In this document: piece by piece, positions 8,655-17,742 of the stretch
How positions within the stretch are numbered: position 1 is the first letter of the stretch
How the letters are laid out: each line of letters starts with the position of its first letter
Assembly (NCBI GenBank): GCA_046348585.1
Contig: JAXMDZ010000001.1
Coordinates: 248,001 to 312,000, forward strand
Length of the DNA: 64,000 bases
Source: JADZAI01 sp046348585
Lineage (GTDB): Bacteria > Pseudomonadota > Alphaproteobacteria > Micropepsales > Micropepsaceae
Direction of reading: 5' to 3'
Made by a program: the position numbers and the translations under genes
Notes under the pieces: generated by a model
Told to the model about the DNA's origin: nothing
The model's input: the letters and a program-made list of their open reading frames with translations, nothing else
Databases searched by the model: none

Positions 8655-11621
8655 ATGGCTTCCAACTCCGCGCTTCTCGACACCTCGTTCCTCTACGGGA
8701 CGAACGCCGCCTTCATTGAAGACCTCTACGACCGCTACGCCGCCGACCCCAATTCGGTGGACGAAAGCTGGCGGACGCTGTTCGCGGGGCTCGGCCGGGG
8801 TGCGGCCGGCGCGGCGAAACCGGGCTGGGGCCTGAAATCGGGCGACGGCATGAGCGGCCCGCTCGCCGAGGACTACCGCCCGCCAGCGCCCAAGCCCGGC
8901 AAGAAGCCGGCCGCCGCGGCGCCCGCGCCCAAGGCCGAACCCGGCGCTTCGGTGATCGCCGCCCTCGCCCAGGGCGCGCCCTCGGCCGACGCGATCAAGG
9001 CGGCGACGCTCGACAGCGTTCGCGCCACGCAGCTGATCCGCGCCTTCCGCGCCCGCGGCCACCTCGCCGCCAATCTCGATCCGCTGAAGCTGGGCGGCGA
9101 CGAGGCGCACCCCGAGCTCGACCCGTTCAATTTCGGCTTCCTGCCGCAGGACATGGACCGGCCGATCTTTCTCGACAACATGCTCGGCCTGCAATACGCG
9201 ACCATGCGCGAGATCGTGGAGATCTGCCGCGCCACCTATTGCGGCAATATCGGCTACGAATTCGTCCATGTGACGGACCCCGACCAGAAGCGCTGGATCC
9301 AGGAGCGCATCGAGGGCCGCGAGAAGGGCGCGCATTTCACGCCCGAGGGCAAGAAGGCGATCCTCAACAAGCTGATCGAGGCCGAGGGCTTCGAGCAGTA
9401 TTGCACGCGCAAATTCACCGGCACCAAGCGTTTCGGCCTGGACGGCGGCGAGGCGCTGATCCCGGCTCTGGAGCAGATCATCAAGCGCGGCGGCGCACTG
9501 GGGGCGCGCGAACTGGTGTTCGGCATGCCGCATCGCGGCCGCCTCAACGTGCTCGCCAACGTGCTCTCCAAGCCCTACCACCAGATATTCCACGAGTTCC
9601 AGGGCGGCTCGTCGAGCCCCAAGGACGTCGCCGGTTCAGGCGACGTGAAATACCACCTCGGCGCTTCCTCCGACCGCGCCTTCGACGGCAACCGCGTCCA
9701 CCTGTCGCTCGCCCCGAACCCCTCGCACCTCGAAGCCGTCAACCCGGTGGTGCTGGGCAAGGCGCGCGCCAAGCAGGTGCAGTTCGGCAACGGCAACGCC
9801 GAGATCGCCCGCGGCGCGGTGATCCCCGTGCTGCTGCACGGCGACGCCGCCTTCGCCGGCCAGGGCGTGGTCGCCGAATGCTTCGCCATGTCGGGCACGC
9901 GCGGCTACCGCACCGGCGGCACCATCCATCTCGTCGTCAACAACCAGATCGGTTTCACCACCAGCCCGCATCACGCGCGCTCGTCGCCGTATCCCTCCGA
10001 CATCGCCAAGATGGTCGAAGCGCCGATCATGCACGTCAACGGCGACGACCCCGAGGCAGTGGTGCACTGTGCCCGCATCGCCACCGAGTTCCGCCAGCGT
10101 TTCCAGAAGGACGTGGTGGTGGACATGTTCTGCTACCGCCGTTTCGGCCACAACGAGACGCTGGAGCCGACCTTCACCCAGCCGCTGATGTACAGCGCCA
10201 TCAAGGACCATCCCTCGACGCTGTCGCTCTACGGCAAGCAGCTGATCGCCGAGGGCGTGATCACGGTGGAGGAGTTCGAGGCGATGAAGGCGGACTTCGC
10301 CAACCGCCTCGACGCCGAGCTGGAGGCCGCCAAGACCTTCAAGGCCAACAAGGCCGACTGGCTGGACGGGCTGTGGTCGGGCATGGAGGCCGGCAACGGC
10401 GTCTACAAGCGCGGCGACACCGCCGTCGACATCGACGTGCTGAAGGAAATCGGCCGCGCCCTTTCCACCGTGCCCGGCACCTTCAACGCCCACCGCACCG
10501 TCGCCCGCCAGCTCGCCGCCAAGGCGGCGATGTTCGAGAGCGGCCAGGGCATCGACTGGGCGACCGCCGAGGCGCTGGCCTTCGGCGCGCTGGCGCTGGA
10601 GGGCGTGCGCACGCGCCTGTCGGGCCAGGACAGCCGCGAGGGCACGTTCAGCCAGCGCCACGCCGCGCTGGTCGATCAGGTCGACGAGCACCGCTACGTC
10701 CTGCTCAACCACATCCGCGAGGGCAAGCAGGCCGAGATCGAGGTGATCGACTCGCTGCTGTCGGAGTTCGCGGTGCTCGGCTTCGAATACGGCTATTCGA
10801 CCGCCGCGCCCAACACGCTGGTGCTGTGGGAGGCGCAGTTCGGCGACTTCTCGAACGGCGCGCAGGTCATCATCGACCAGTTCATCGCCTCGGGCGAGAC
10901 CAAGTGGCTGCGCCTGTCGGGCCTCGTGCTGCTGCTGCCGCACGGCTATGAAGGCCAGGGGCCGGAGCATTCCTCGGCGCGCCCGGAACGCTTCCTGCAG
11001 CTCTGCGCCGAGAAGAACATGCAGGTGGCGAACCTCACCACGCCGTCCAACTACTATCACGCGCTGCGCCGCCAGATCCGCCGCAACCACCGCAAGCCGC
11101 TGGTGCTGATGACGCCCAAATCGCTGCTGCGCCACAAGCGCGCGGTCTCGCAGCTTATCGACATGGGGCCAGGCACCTCGTTCCACCGCATCCTGTGGGA
11201 CGACGCCGAGCAGCGCCCCGGCTACTCGGTCAAGCTGAAGGCCGACAAGGACATCCGCCGCGTCGTGCTGTGTTCGGGCAAGGTCTATTACGACCTCTTC
11301 GAAGAGCGCGAGAAGCGCGGCATCGACGACGTCCAGCTGCTGCGCGTCGAGCAGCTCTATCCCTATCCCGAGGACGCGGTGGAGCGCGAAATGCTGCGCT
11401 TCCGCCACGCCGACATCATGTGGGTGCAGGAAGAGCCGAAGAACCAGGGCTACTGGACCTATATCGCGCCGCTGCTCGAAGAGACTCTGGTCAAGGTCGG
11501 CAATGTCCGCCCGCGGCCGCGCTATGCCGGCCGTCCGGCCTCCGCCTCGCCGGCGACCGGCCTCTCCTCCACCCACCAGGCCGAACTCAAGGCCTTCATG
11601 GACGAAACCTTCGCGCCCTAG
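8655..11621 (+). CDS. sucA: 2-oxoglutarate dehydrogenase E1 component
   Basis: 988 residues from the ATG at 8655; an in-frame ATG at 8613 would add 14 residues, but MASNSALLDTSFLYGTNAAF is the usual family start. The thiamine-diphosphate decarboxylase subunit is recognised by the N-terminal AAFIEDLYDRY segment, FGMPHRGRLNVLANV and HGDAAFAGQGVV in the cofactor half, and LPHGYEGQGPEHSS in the C-terminal half. It catalyses decarboxylation of 2-oxoglutarate and reductive succinylation of the E2 lipoyl group. sucB starts 25 bases after the stop. Confidence 0.97.
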   Translation: MASNSALLDTSFLYGTNAAFIEDLYDRYAADPNSVDESWRTLFAGLGRGAAGAAKPGWGLKSGDGMSGPLAEDYRPPAPKPGKKPAAAAPAPKAEPGASVIAALAQGAPSADAIKAATLDSVRATQLIRAFRARGHLAANLDPLKLGGDEAHPELDPFNFGFLPQDMDRPIFLDNMLGLQYATMREIVEICRATYCGNIGYEFVHVTDPDQKRWIQERIEGREKGAHFTPEGKKAILNKLIEAEGFEQYCTRKFTGTKRFGLDGGEALIPALEQIIKRGGALGARELVFGMPHRGRLNVLANVLSKPYHQIFHEFQGGSSSPKDVAGSGDVKYHLGASSDRAFDGNRVHLSLAPNPSHLEAVNPVVLGKARAKQVQFGNGNAEIARGAVIPVLLHGDAAFAGQGVVAECFAMSGTRGYRTGGTIHLVVNNQIGFTTSPHHARSSPYPSDIAKMVEAPIMHVNGDDPEAVVHCARIATEFRQRFQKDVVVDMFCYRRFGHNETLEPTFTQPLMYSAIKDHPSTLSLYGKQLIAEGVITVEEFEAMKADFANRLDAELEAAKTFKANKADWLDGLWSGMEAGNGVYKRGDTAVDIDVLKEIGRALSTVPGTFNAHRTVARQLAAKAAMFESGQGIDWATAEALAFGALALEGVRTRLSGQDSREGTFSQRHAALVDQVDEHRYVLLNHIREGKQAEIEVIDSLLSEFAVLGFEYGYSTAAPNTLVLWEAQFGDFSNGAQVIIDQFIASGETKWLRLSGLVLLLPHGYEGQGPEHSSARPERFLQLCAEKNMQVANLTTPSNYYHALRRQIRRNHRKPLVLMTPKSLLRHKRAVSQLIDMGPGTSFHRILWDDAEQRPGYSVKLKADKDIRRVVLCSGKVYYDLFEEREKRGIDDVQLLRVEQLYPYPEDAVEREMLRFRHADIMWVQEEPKNQGYWTYIAPLLEETLVKVGNVRPRPRYAGRPASASPATGLSSTHQAELKAFMDETFAP

Positions 11622-11646
11622 CGCGCCCAGCATCCGGGAGCCAGAC

Positions 11647-12864
11647 ATGGCCGACATCACCGTCCCCAACATGGGCGAAAGCGTCACCGAGGCGACGATC
11701 GCCAAATGGTTCAAGAAGGTGGGCGACGCCGTCACCGCCGACGAGCCGCTGGCCGAGCTTGAGACCGACAAGGTGACGGTGGAGGTGCCCGCCCCGGCGA
11801 CCGGCGTCCTCACCCATATCTCGGTCGGCCCCGGCGGCGCGGTCGCCCCCGGCGCGGTGATCGGCGTGGTCGAGGCCGGCGCGGCGGCCCCCGCGCCCAA
11901 GGCCGAAGCGGCCCCCGCTCCAGTGCCTGCGCCGGCTGCGGCCCCGGTCGCGGCCCCTGCGCCGGCGGCCGAGCCGCTGCCCAACGGTCCCGCCGTCGCG
12001 CGCCTCGCGGCCGAGACCGGCGCCGATGTTTCGGCGATCGCCGGCACCGGCAGGGACGGCCGCGTCACCAAGGGCGACGTGCTCGCCGCGCTCGATCAGG
12101 TGGCGACCCAGGTGAAGGCCGCCGTCGCCCCGGCCGCAGCGCCGGCCGCGCCGCGCGCCACGGGTCCGCGCGAGGAGCGGGTGAAGATGTCGCGCCTGCG
12201 CCAGACCATCGCCCGCCGCCTCAAGGAGGCGCAGGACACCGCCGCCATGCTCACCACCTTCAACGAGGTGGACATGACCGAGATCATGGCCCTGCGGAAG
12301 ACCTATCAGGACAGCTTCGAGAAGCGCCACGGCGTGCGCATCGGCTTCATGTCGTTCTTCGTGAAGGCCTGCGTGGCGGCGCTGAAGGAGATTCCGGCCG
12401 TCAACGCCGAGATCGACGGCGACGACGTCATCTACAAGAACTACTACGACATCGGCGTCGCGGTCGGCACCGACAAGGGTCTCGTCGTGCCGGTGCTGCG
12501 CGACGCCGACGCCAGGGGCTTCGCCGACATCGAGAAGGGCATCGCCGATCTGGGCGCCAAGGCGCGTGACGGCAAGCTCAAGCTGGAAGACCTGCAGGGC
12601 GCGACCTTCACGATCTCGAACGGCGGCGTCTACGGCTCGCTGATGTCGACGCCGATCCTCAACGCGCCGCAATCGGGCGTGCTCGGCATGCACAAGATCC
12701 AGGACCGCCCAGTCGCGCTGAACGGCCAGGTCGTCATCCGTCCGATGATGTATCTGGCGCTCAGCTACGATCACCGCCTGGTCGACGGCAAGGAAGCCGT
12801 CACCTTCCTGGTGCGCGTCAAGGAAGCGCTGGAGAATCCGGTCCGCCTCGTCCTGGAGGTCTGA
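11647..12864 (+). CDS. sucB: Dihydrolipoamide succinyltransferase E2 component
   Basis: 405 residues from ATG 11647, with GGGAG eight bases upstream; the longer open frame upstream overlaps sucA and is not used. Domains: one lipoyl domain (residues 1-78, lipoyl Lys42 in ETDKVTVEV), an Ala/Pro linker, a peripheral-subunit-binding domain (about 112-149) and the catalytic core ending in SYDHRLVDGKEA with His376 and Asp380. It forms the core of the 2-oxoglutarate dehydrogenase complex. Confidence 0.97.
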   Translation: MADITVPNMGESVTEATIAKWFKKVGDAVTADEPLAELETDKVTVEVPAPATGVLTHISVGPGGAVAPGAVIGVVEAGAAAPAPKAEAAPAPVPAPAAAPVAAPAPAAEPLPNGPAVARLAAETGADVSAIAGTGRDGRVTKGDVLAALDQVATQVKAAVAPAAAPAAPRATGPREERVKMSRLRQTIARRLKEAQDTAAMLTTFNEVDMTEIMALRKTYQDSFEKRHGVRIGFMSFFVKACVAALKEIPAVNAEIDGDDVIYKNYYDIGVAVGTDKGLVVPVLRDADARGFADIEKGIADLGAKARDGKLKLEDLQGATFTISNGGVYGSLMSTPILNAPQSGVLGMHKIQDRPVALNGQVVIRPMMYLALSYDHRLVDGKEAVTFLVRVKEALENPVRLVLEV

Positions 12865-12867
12865 GCG

Positions 12868-14286
12868 ATGCCCGGTCCCTACGATGTCGTCGTCATCGGC
12901 GGCGGCCCCGGCGGCTACAACGCCGCGATCCGCGCCGGCCAGCTCGGCCTGAAGACCGCCTGCATCGAGAAGCGTGAGGTCAAGGGCCAGGTCGCGTTCG
13001 GCGGCACCTGCCTCAATGTCGGCTGCATCCCGTCCAAGGCGCTGCTCTTCGCCAGCGCCCGCTACGAAGAGGCGCAGAAGCATTTCGGCCCGATCGGCAT
13101 CAAGGCGAGCGTCGAACTCGATCTGCCCGCCATGATGGGCCACAAGGAACGCACGGTCGACCAGCTCGTGAAGGGCGTCTCGTTCCTTTTGAAGAAGAAC
13201 AAGGTCGATCCCTATTTCGGGACCGGCCGCATCCTCGCGCCCGGCAAGGTCGAAGTGACCGGGGCCGACGGCGCGGTCGAGGTGCTGGAGACGAAGAACA
13301 TCCTCATCGCCACCGGTTCGGAGGTCATGCCCCTGCCCGGCGTCGCGATCGACGAAGAGAAGATCGTCTCGTCCACCGGCGCGCTGTCGCTGAAGGCGGT
13401 GCCGAAGCGCCTCGTGGTGATCGGCGGCGGCGTCATCGGGCTGGAGCTCGGCTCGGTGTGGCGGCGTCTCGGGGCGGAGGTCACGGTCGTCGAATATCTC
13501 GACCGCCTGGTGCCCGGCCTCGACGCCGAGATCGCCAAGGAATTCCAGAAGATCCTCACGCGCCAGGGCATGTCCTTCAAGCTCGCCACCAAGGTGACGA
13601 AGGCCGAGAGCGGCGCGGACGGCGTGACGCTGACCATGGAGCCCGCCGCCGGCGGCGCGGCCGAGACGATGAGCTGCGACGTACTGCTCGTCTGCATCGG
13701 CCGCCGCCCCTATATCGAGGGCCTCGGCGCGCGCGAGGCGGGCGTCGCCATCGACGCGCGCGGGCGCGTCGAGACCGACGGCCACGGCCGCACTTCGGTG
13801 CCCGGCATCTGGGTGGCCGGCGACGTGACGACCGGCCCGATGCTCGCCCACAAGGCCGAGGACGAGGCGATGGCGGTCGCCGAGCTGATCGCCGGCAAGG
13901 CCGGTCATGTGAACTACGACGTCATCCCCTCGGTCGTGTATACGCACCCGGAAGTCGCCGCCGTCGGCAAGACCGAGGACGAGCTGAAGGCCGCGGGCGT
14001 CGCCTACAAGACCGGCAAGTTCCCCTTCAGCGCCAATGCGCGGGCGAAGACCGTCGCCGAGAAGGACGGCTTCGTGAAGATCATCGCCGATGCGAAGACC
14101 GACCGCGTGCTCGGCTGCCACATCATCGGGCCGGAAGCCGGAACGCTGATCATGGAGGTCGCGGTGGCGATGGAGTTCGGCGCCTCGTCCGAGGACATCG
14201 CCCGCACCTGCCATGCCCATCCGACGCTGCCCGAGGCGGTGCGTCAGGCGGCGCTCGGGGTCGAAAACCGCATCATGCAGATGTGA
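12868..14286 (+). CDS. lpdA: Dihydrolipoamide dehydrogenase E3 component
   Basis: 472 residues. FAD motif VVIGGGPGGYNAA at 8-20; redox-active disulfide Cys48/Cys53 in GGTCLNVGCIPSK; NAD-binding VVIGGGVIGLELG; C-terminal His449-Ala-His451 and Glu456 in HAHPTLPEA, the catalytic base dyad. It reoxidises the lipoyl groups of SucB and probably of other 2-oxoacid dehydrogenases. It starts three bases after sucB and shares four bases with the next gene. Confidence 0.97.
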   Translation: MPGPYDVVVIGGGPGGYNAAIRAGQLGLKTACIEKREVKGQVAFGGTCLNVGCIPSKALLFASARYEEAQKHFGPIGIKASVELDLPAMMGHKERTVDQLVKGVSFLLKKNKVDPYFGTGRILAPGKVEVTGADGAVEVLETKNILIATGSEVMPLPGVAIDEEKIVSSTGALSLKAVPKRLVVIGGGVIGLELGSVWRRLGAEVTVVEYLDRLVPGLDAEIAKEFQKILTRQGMSFKLATKVTKAESGADGVTLTMEPAAGGAAETMSCDVLLVCIGRRPYIEGLGAREAGVAIDARGRVETDGHGRTSVPGIWVAGDVTTGPMLAHKAEDEAMAVAELIAGKAGHVNYDVIPSVVYTHPEVAAVGKTEDELKAAGVAYKTGKFPFSANARAKTVAEKDGFVKIIADAKTDRVLGCHIIGPEAGTLIMEVAVAMEFGASSEDIARTCHAHPTLPEAVRQAALGVENRIMQM

Positions 14287-14714
14287 CGGACGTTTCCGTC
14301 CGCCGCGCCGCGCCCGAGGAGCTGCCGGAAGCCGCCGCGCTTTACGAGCGCGTCGCCCGCGCGACGCTGCCCTGGCTGCCGCCCGAGAGCCAGAGCGCCG
14401 CGACCTTCCTTGAGGCCGCGGCCGAGGAAGCCGTCTTCGTCGCCGTCGCCGCCGGCCGGATCGTCGGCCTCGCCGCGCTCTACGAGCCCGAGCACTTCCT
14501 GCACAGCCTGTTCGTCGATGCGGACTGGCAGGGGCAGGGCGTCGGGCTCGCGTTGCTGAAGGCCGCGGCGTCCGCCGCCGCCGGTCCGCTGTCGCTCAAG
14601 GTCCAGCTGCGCAATACCGGGGCGCGGCGCTTCTACGCCCGCGAGGGATTTCAGGAAGCCGACGGCGGCGGCGAGGGCGATGCGGCCTGGGTCCGCCTGG
14701 TGCGCGGCGTTTGA
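14283..14714 (+). CDS. GNAT-family N-acetyltransferase
   Basis: 143 residues from a GTG at 14283 that overlaps the lpdA stop as GTGA, a classic coupled start. The acetyl-CoA-binding segment is DADWQGQGVGLALLKAA, followed by LKVQLRNTGARRFYAREGF, both typical of GNAT enzymes. Substrate unknown; the family acetylates amines on small molecules, antibiotics or protein termini. Co-transcription with lpdA is implied by the overlap, but a TCA role is not. Confidence 0.85.
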   Translation: MTDVSVRRAAPEELPEAAALYERVARATLPWLPPESQSAATFLEAAAEEAVFVAVAAGRIVGLAALYEPEHFLHSLFVDADWQGQGVGLALLKAAASAAAGPLSLKVQLRNTGARRFYAREGFQEADGGGEGDAAWVRLVRGV

Positions 14715-14773
14715 ATCGAGCCGCGGGGGCCGCGTTTAAGATTTGGCTACCAATAACGCGCAATATACCCGTC

Positions 14774-14959
14774 ATGCGTGCATTGGCTCACATCGCCGCG
14801 TTCGCGATCATCGTGCTGGTCGGCTATTTGCTGATGACCAGGGGCTATCACTCGTTCCTCATCCAGATGCGTTCGCCGTTCCTGGCGCAGATCATGACCT
14901 TCATCTGCCTGGGCTTCACGACGATGGTGACGATCTGGGCGACCCGGAAGATTCCCTGA
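14774..14959 (+). CDS. Small two-helix membrane protein
   Basis: 61 residues from ATG 14774; an upstream TTG start is possible but overlaps the GNAT stop. Two hydrophobic segments (about 5-23 and 38-55) are separated by a short polar loop RGYHSFLIQMRS. No family recognised. It ends five bases before the convergent xerC stop. Confidence 0.55.
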   Translation: MRALAHIAAFAIIVLVGYLLMTRGYHSFLIQMRSPFLAQIMTFICLGFTTMVTIWATRKIP

Positions 14960-14963
14960 ACCC

Positions 14964-15878
14964 TCAGCGCGACCGCGCAGCATCGTAGACCGCCATCAGC
15001 TTCGCCTCGTCGACGGCGGTGTAGCGCTGCGTGGTCGACAGCGAGGCATGGCCGAGCAGGTCCTGGATGGCGCGCAGATCGCCGCCGTTCTGCAGCAGAT
15101 GGGTCGCGAAGGAATGGCGCAGCGCGTGCGGCGTCGCCCGCGACCCCAGCCCCAGCTGGATGCGCAGCGTCTCCATCAGCTTCTGGATCGGACGCGGGCC
15201 GAGCTTCAGTCCGGTCTTCGACAGGAAGAGCGGCCCCTCAGGCGCGATCGGATAAGGGCACAGCTCCACATAGCGGGCGATCGCCGCGCCGATGACCGGC
15301 AGCACCGGCACCAGACGCTCGCGCCCGCCCTTGCCGCGAATGGCGAGCGTCGGGCGGGGCGCCGCGTCCGCGCCGGTAAGGCCGAGCGCCTCGGAGATGC
15401 GCAGCCCCGCGCCGTAGAGCAGCGTCAGCACCGCCTCGTCGCGCGCCCGCTCCCAGGCGGGGCCGGCGAGGCCGCGTCCGGTCGCGCCCGCCTCTTCCAG
15501 CGTGCGCCGCGCGTCTTCGGCGGCGAGCGGTCGGGGCAGGGTGCGCGGCTGCTTCGGCGCGGCGACGCTCATCACGGCGGCGTTGGCGATGCCGGCGCGG
15601 CGTTCGAGAAAGCGATGGAAGGCGCGCACCGAGGCGAGCGTGCGGGCGAGCGAGCGGGCGCCGAGGCCCTCGGCCCGGCGCGACGCGAGGAAGGCGCGCA
15701 GATCGGCCGCGCCCAGCGCCCGCAGCATCGCCGCATCGGGCGGTCCGCCGCGATGGCGGGCGAGGAAATCGAGATAGCGTTCCACATCGTCGCCATAGGC
15801 GCGCACGGTGAGCCGGCTCGCCCGCTTCTCGCTGGCGAGATAGGTCAGCCACTGGGCGTGGAGGGCGGCGGCGCTCAT
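14964..15878 (-). CDS. xerC: Tyrosine recombinase XerC
   Basis: 304 residues, the usual Xer length. An N-terminal SAM-like core-binding domain (about 1-95) precedes the catalytic domain with Arg160 (GAGLRISEALGL), His251/Arg254 (HALRHSFATHL), His277 (LLGHASLS) and the nucleophile Tyr286 (TTQRYTAVD). It resolves chromosome dimers at dif together with XerD. The open frame continues far upstream but the ATG at 15878 gives the standard N-terminus. No flanking attachment sites were seen, so this is the housekeeping enzyme, not an integrase. Confidence 0.93.
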   Translation of the reverse strand: MSAAALHAQWLTYLASEKRASRLTVRAYGDDVERYLDFLARHRGGPPDAAMLRALGAADLRAFLASRRAEGLGARSLARTLASVRAFHRFLERRAGIANAAVMSVAAPKQPRTLPRPLAAEDARRTLEEAGATGRGLAGPAWERARDEAVLTLLYGAGLRISEALGLTGADAAPRPTLAIRGKGGRERLVPVLPVIGAAIARYVELCPYPIAPEGPLFLSKTGLKLGPRPIQKLMETLRIQLGLGSRATPHALRHSFATHLLQNGGDLRAIQDLLGHASLSTTQRYTAVDEAKLMAVYDAARSR

Positions 15879-15986
15879 CGCGTCCGAAGCTGCGCGCGCG
15901 CCGGTTAAGACCGCCTGAACCCCGTTGACATCGCGCAACGCGGCCCCGCCCCGCGTCGTCCATTCTGCCGCGCAGGAGATCCCGCC

Positions 15987-16571
15987 ATGCCGAGACGCAT
16001 CCTCATCCTCAACGGACACCCCGACCCGAGGCCGTCGACCTTCGTCGGCGCGCTGGCCACGGCCTATGCCGCGGGCGCGGCGGCCGGCGGTCACGAGGTG
16101 CGGCGCATCGATGTCGGCGCGCTCGCCCTGCCGCCCGTCCGCACGGCCGCCGAGTTCGAGGGGTCGCCCGCCCTCGAGGCGATCGGCGCGGCCCAGGCCG
16201 ACATCGCCTGGTGCGATCATCTGGTGATCGCCCACCCGCTCTGGCACGGCATGCATCCGGCGGCGCTCAAAGCGTTCTTCGAACAGACCTTTCGCTACGG
16301 CTTCGCGATGACGAACGAGGCGCGGGGTTTTCCCAAGCCGCTGCTGACCGGCAAGTCGGCGCGCAGCATCGTGACGATGGGAATGCCCGCCTTCATCTAT
16401 CGCTGGTGGTTCGGGGCCTACGCCATGCGCGCGCTGGAGACGAGCCTGCTCGGCCTCGCCGGGATCCGGCCGCAGCGCCGCACGATCATCGGCGGCCTCG
16501 GCGCGCTGACCAAGGAGAAGGCGGCGGCGCATCTCAAGGCCGTTGAGGAGCTCGGCCGCCGGGGCGTCTAG
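15987..16571 (+). CDS. Flavodoxin-fold NAD(P)H oxidoreductase (Flavodoxin_2 family)
   Basis: 194 residues. The start RRILILNGHPDPRPSTF is a flavodoxin-like FMN phosphate loop, and IAHPLWHGMHPAALKAFFEQTF is characteristic of the NQO/KefF/MdaB branch. It is expected to be a soluble FMN or FAD quinone or nitro reductase. A CCGCC-rich leader with AGGAGAT precedes the ATG. Its stop TAG shares the palindrome CTAG with the stop of the convergent MmcQ/YjbR gene. Confidence 0.85.
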   Translation: MPRRILILNGHPDPRPSTFVGALATAYAAGAAAGGHEVRRIDVGALALPPVRTAAEFEGSPALEAIGAAQADIAWCDHLVIAHPLWHGMHPAALKAFFEQTFRYGFAMTNEARGFPKPLLTGKSARSIVTMGMPAFIYRWWFGAYAMRALETSLLGLAGIRPQRRTIIGGLGALTKEKAAAHLKAVEELGRRGV

Positions 16572-16915
16572 AGCCCCAGCGCCGCCCGCGCCTTCTTCGT
16601 CAGCCCGGCCGCGACCAGCGCGTGCGCGCGGGCGAGATAGGCCTTCAGTTCCGCCGGCTTCAGCCGCGAGGGGCGGTCGATCTGCACCCATCTGGCGCGC
16701 GCCAGATAGGGGGCAGGAACGATCCCCGCGAGGCCGGTGAGGATGGCGAAGCTGTCGTCGGAGGTCTTGAACGAGATCGGCTGCGCCTTGGCGTCCGGCG
16801 CGCGCAGGATGGCGAACATCTTGCCGCCCACCTTCCAGACGTGATCGTCGCCCCACTGGATGGAGAGCGTCGCACCGGGCAGCGTCGCGAGATAGGCCCT
16901 GAGCTTCGCCGTCAT
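16568..16915 (-). CDS. MmcQ/YjbR-family protein
   Basis: 115 residues. The family pattern is visible: HVWKVGGKMFAIL, then ISFKTSDDSFAIL, then RARWVQIDRPSRL. Members have a cystatin-like DNA-binding-protein fold, and their cellular role is not established. The ATG overlaps the stop of the pterin dehydratase gene upstream as ATGA, so the two are translationally coupled. Confidence 0.85.
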   Translation of the reverse strand: MTAKLRAYLATLPGATLSIQWGDDHVWKVGGKMFAILRAPDAKAQPISFKTSDDSFAILTGLAGIVPAPYLARARWVQIDRPSRLKPAELKAYLARAHALVAAGLTKKARAALGL

Positions 16916-17226
16916 CGCGCCGCTCCGGCCCGCGTGTCCATCGCCCGGGCGAGATCGATGTCCTTCTGCGTCAGCCCGCCCGCGTCGTGCGTCGTCAGCC
17001 GCACGTCCACCCGGCCATAGACGTTGAACCATTCGGGATGGTGGTCCATCTGCTGGGCGATCAGCGCCGCGGACGACATGAAGCCGAAGGCGGCGATGAA
17101 GTCCGCGAAGCGGTAGGACCGCGAGATTGACAGCCCGTCTTCAGCGAGGGTCCAGCCGGACAGGCGCTTGAGGGCTCTGGTCCTCGCGGCGGGTGCGAGC
17201 TTGGCGGTCATCGCGGTTCGTCCCAT
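16912..17226 (-). CDS. phhB: Pterin-4a-carbinolamine dehydratase
   Basis: 104 residues from ATG 17226; an ATG at 17211 is an alternative start. The active-site signature is complete: His62-His63-Pro in DHHPEWFNVYGRVDV and His80 in LTTHDAGGLT. The enzyme dehydrates the 4a-hydroxy-tetrahydropterin made by aromatic amino-acid hydroxylases. No hydroxylase gene is nearby. It overlaps the downstream MmcQ/YjbR gene by four bases. Confidence 0.92.
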   Translation of the reverse strand: MGRTAMTAKLAPAARTRALKRLSGWTLAEDGLSISRSYRFADFIAAFGFMSSAALIAQQMDHHPEWFNVYGRVDVRLTTHDAGGLTQKDIDLARAMDTRAGAAR

Positions 17227-17255
17227 GGTAGGGGTGAGGCAAGGAGAGCGTGGCA

Positions 17256-17672
17256 GTGACCGGACGCGAACTCAATTGGGCGGCGGCCTCGTCGCCGAGC
17301 CTCGCCGACATCGAGGCGCTGGCCTGGCGGGCTTTCGAAGCCCTGCCCGCCCAGTTCCGCGATCTGTGCGGCGACGTCGTCATCCTGGTCGACGATTTCG
17401 CCGACGCCGAGGCGCTGCGCTCGGTCGGTCTCGACAACGAGCTGGAGCTGTCCGGCCTCTTCACCGGCGTCGCGCTGCCCCACCAGGAAGGCTCCAGCCT
17501 GCCGCGCCTGCCCAACACCGTGCATCTCTATCGCGTGCCGCTGCTGCTGGAATGGGCCGAGAGCGAGGTGACGCTGGGCGATCTCGTCACCCATGTCCTG
17601 GTGCACGAGATCGGCCACCATTTCGGCCTCTCCGACGACGACATCCACGCCATCGAGGCCGAAGCCGACTGA
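17256..17672 (+). CDS. Zincin-like metallopeptidase family protein (DUF1025 type)
   Basis: 138 residues from GTG 17256, chosen because AAGGAGA at 17241-17247 is eight bases away; the GTG at 17250 is too close. The C-terminal part carries the zinc-protease motif HEIGHHFGLSDDD. The family is small single-domain zincins common in alphaproteobacteria and actinobacteria; substrate unknown. A dispersed repeat begins just after the stop. Confidence 0.85.
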   Translation: MTGRELNWAAASSPSLADIEALAWRAFEALPAQFRDLCGDVVILVDDFADAEALRSVGLDNELELSGLFTGVALPHQEGSSLPRLPNTVHLYRVPLLLEWAESEVTLGDLVTHVLVHEIGHHFGLSDDDIHAIEAEAD

Positions 17673-17674
17673 GC

Positions 17675-17742
17675 TAGAGCATCATCCGAAGAAGTGGATG
17701 CCGGTTCTTCGAAAAGATGATGCTCAATCACAGACCTAGAGC
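17675..17742. repeat. Dispersed palindromic repeat, copy 1
   Basis: GAGCATCATC (17677-17686) and GATGATGCTC (17716-17725) are perfect 10-bp inverted arms; inside them CGAAGAA and TTCTTCG form a second pair around a GGATGCCGG centre. The element is flanked by TAGAGC and ends CCTAGAGCA. A diverged copy lies at 51973. It resembles the GCATGATCCGGAAAAGTG...CGGTTTTCCG family of intergenic repeats known from Hyphomicrobiales. Confidence 0.75.

Noticed and set aside
9636..14220. Two very long minus-strand open frames (811 and 874 codons) opposite sucA, sucB and lpdA
   Set aside because: They run across several real genes and have compositional, not protein-like, sequence.
14964..15878. Tyrosine recombinase as a possible phage or island integrase
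   Set aside because: Full-length XerC with no attachment-site repeats, tRNA or mobile genes nearby.
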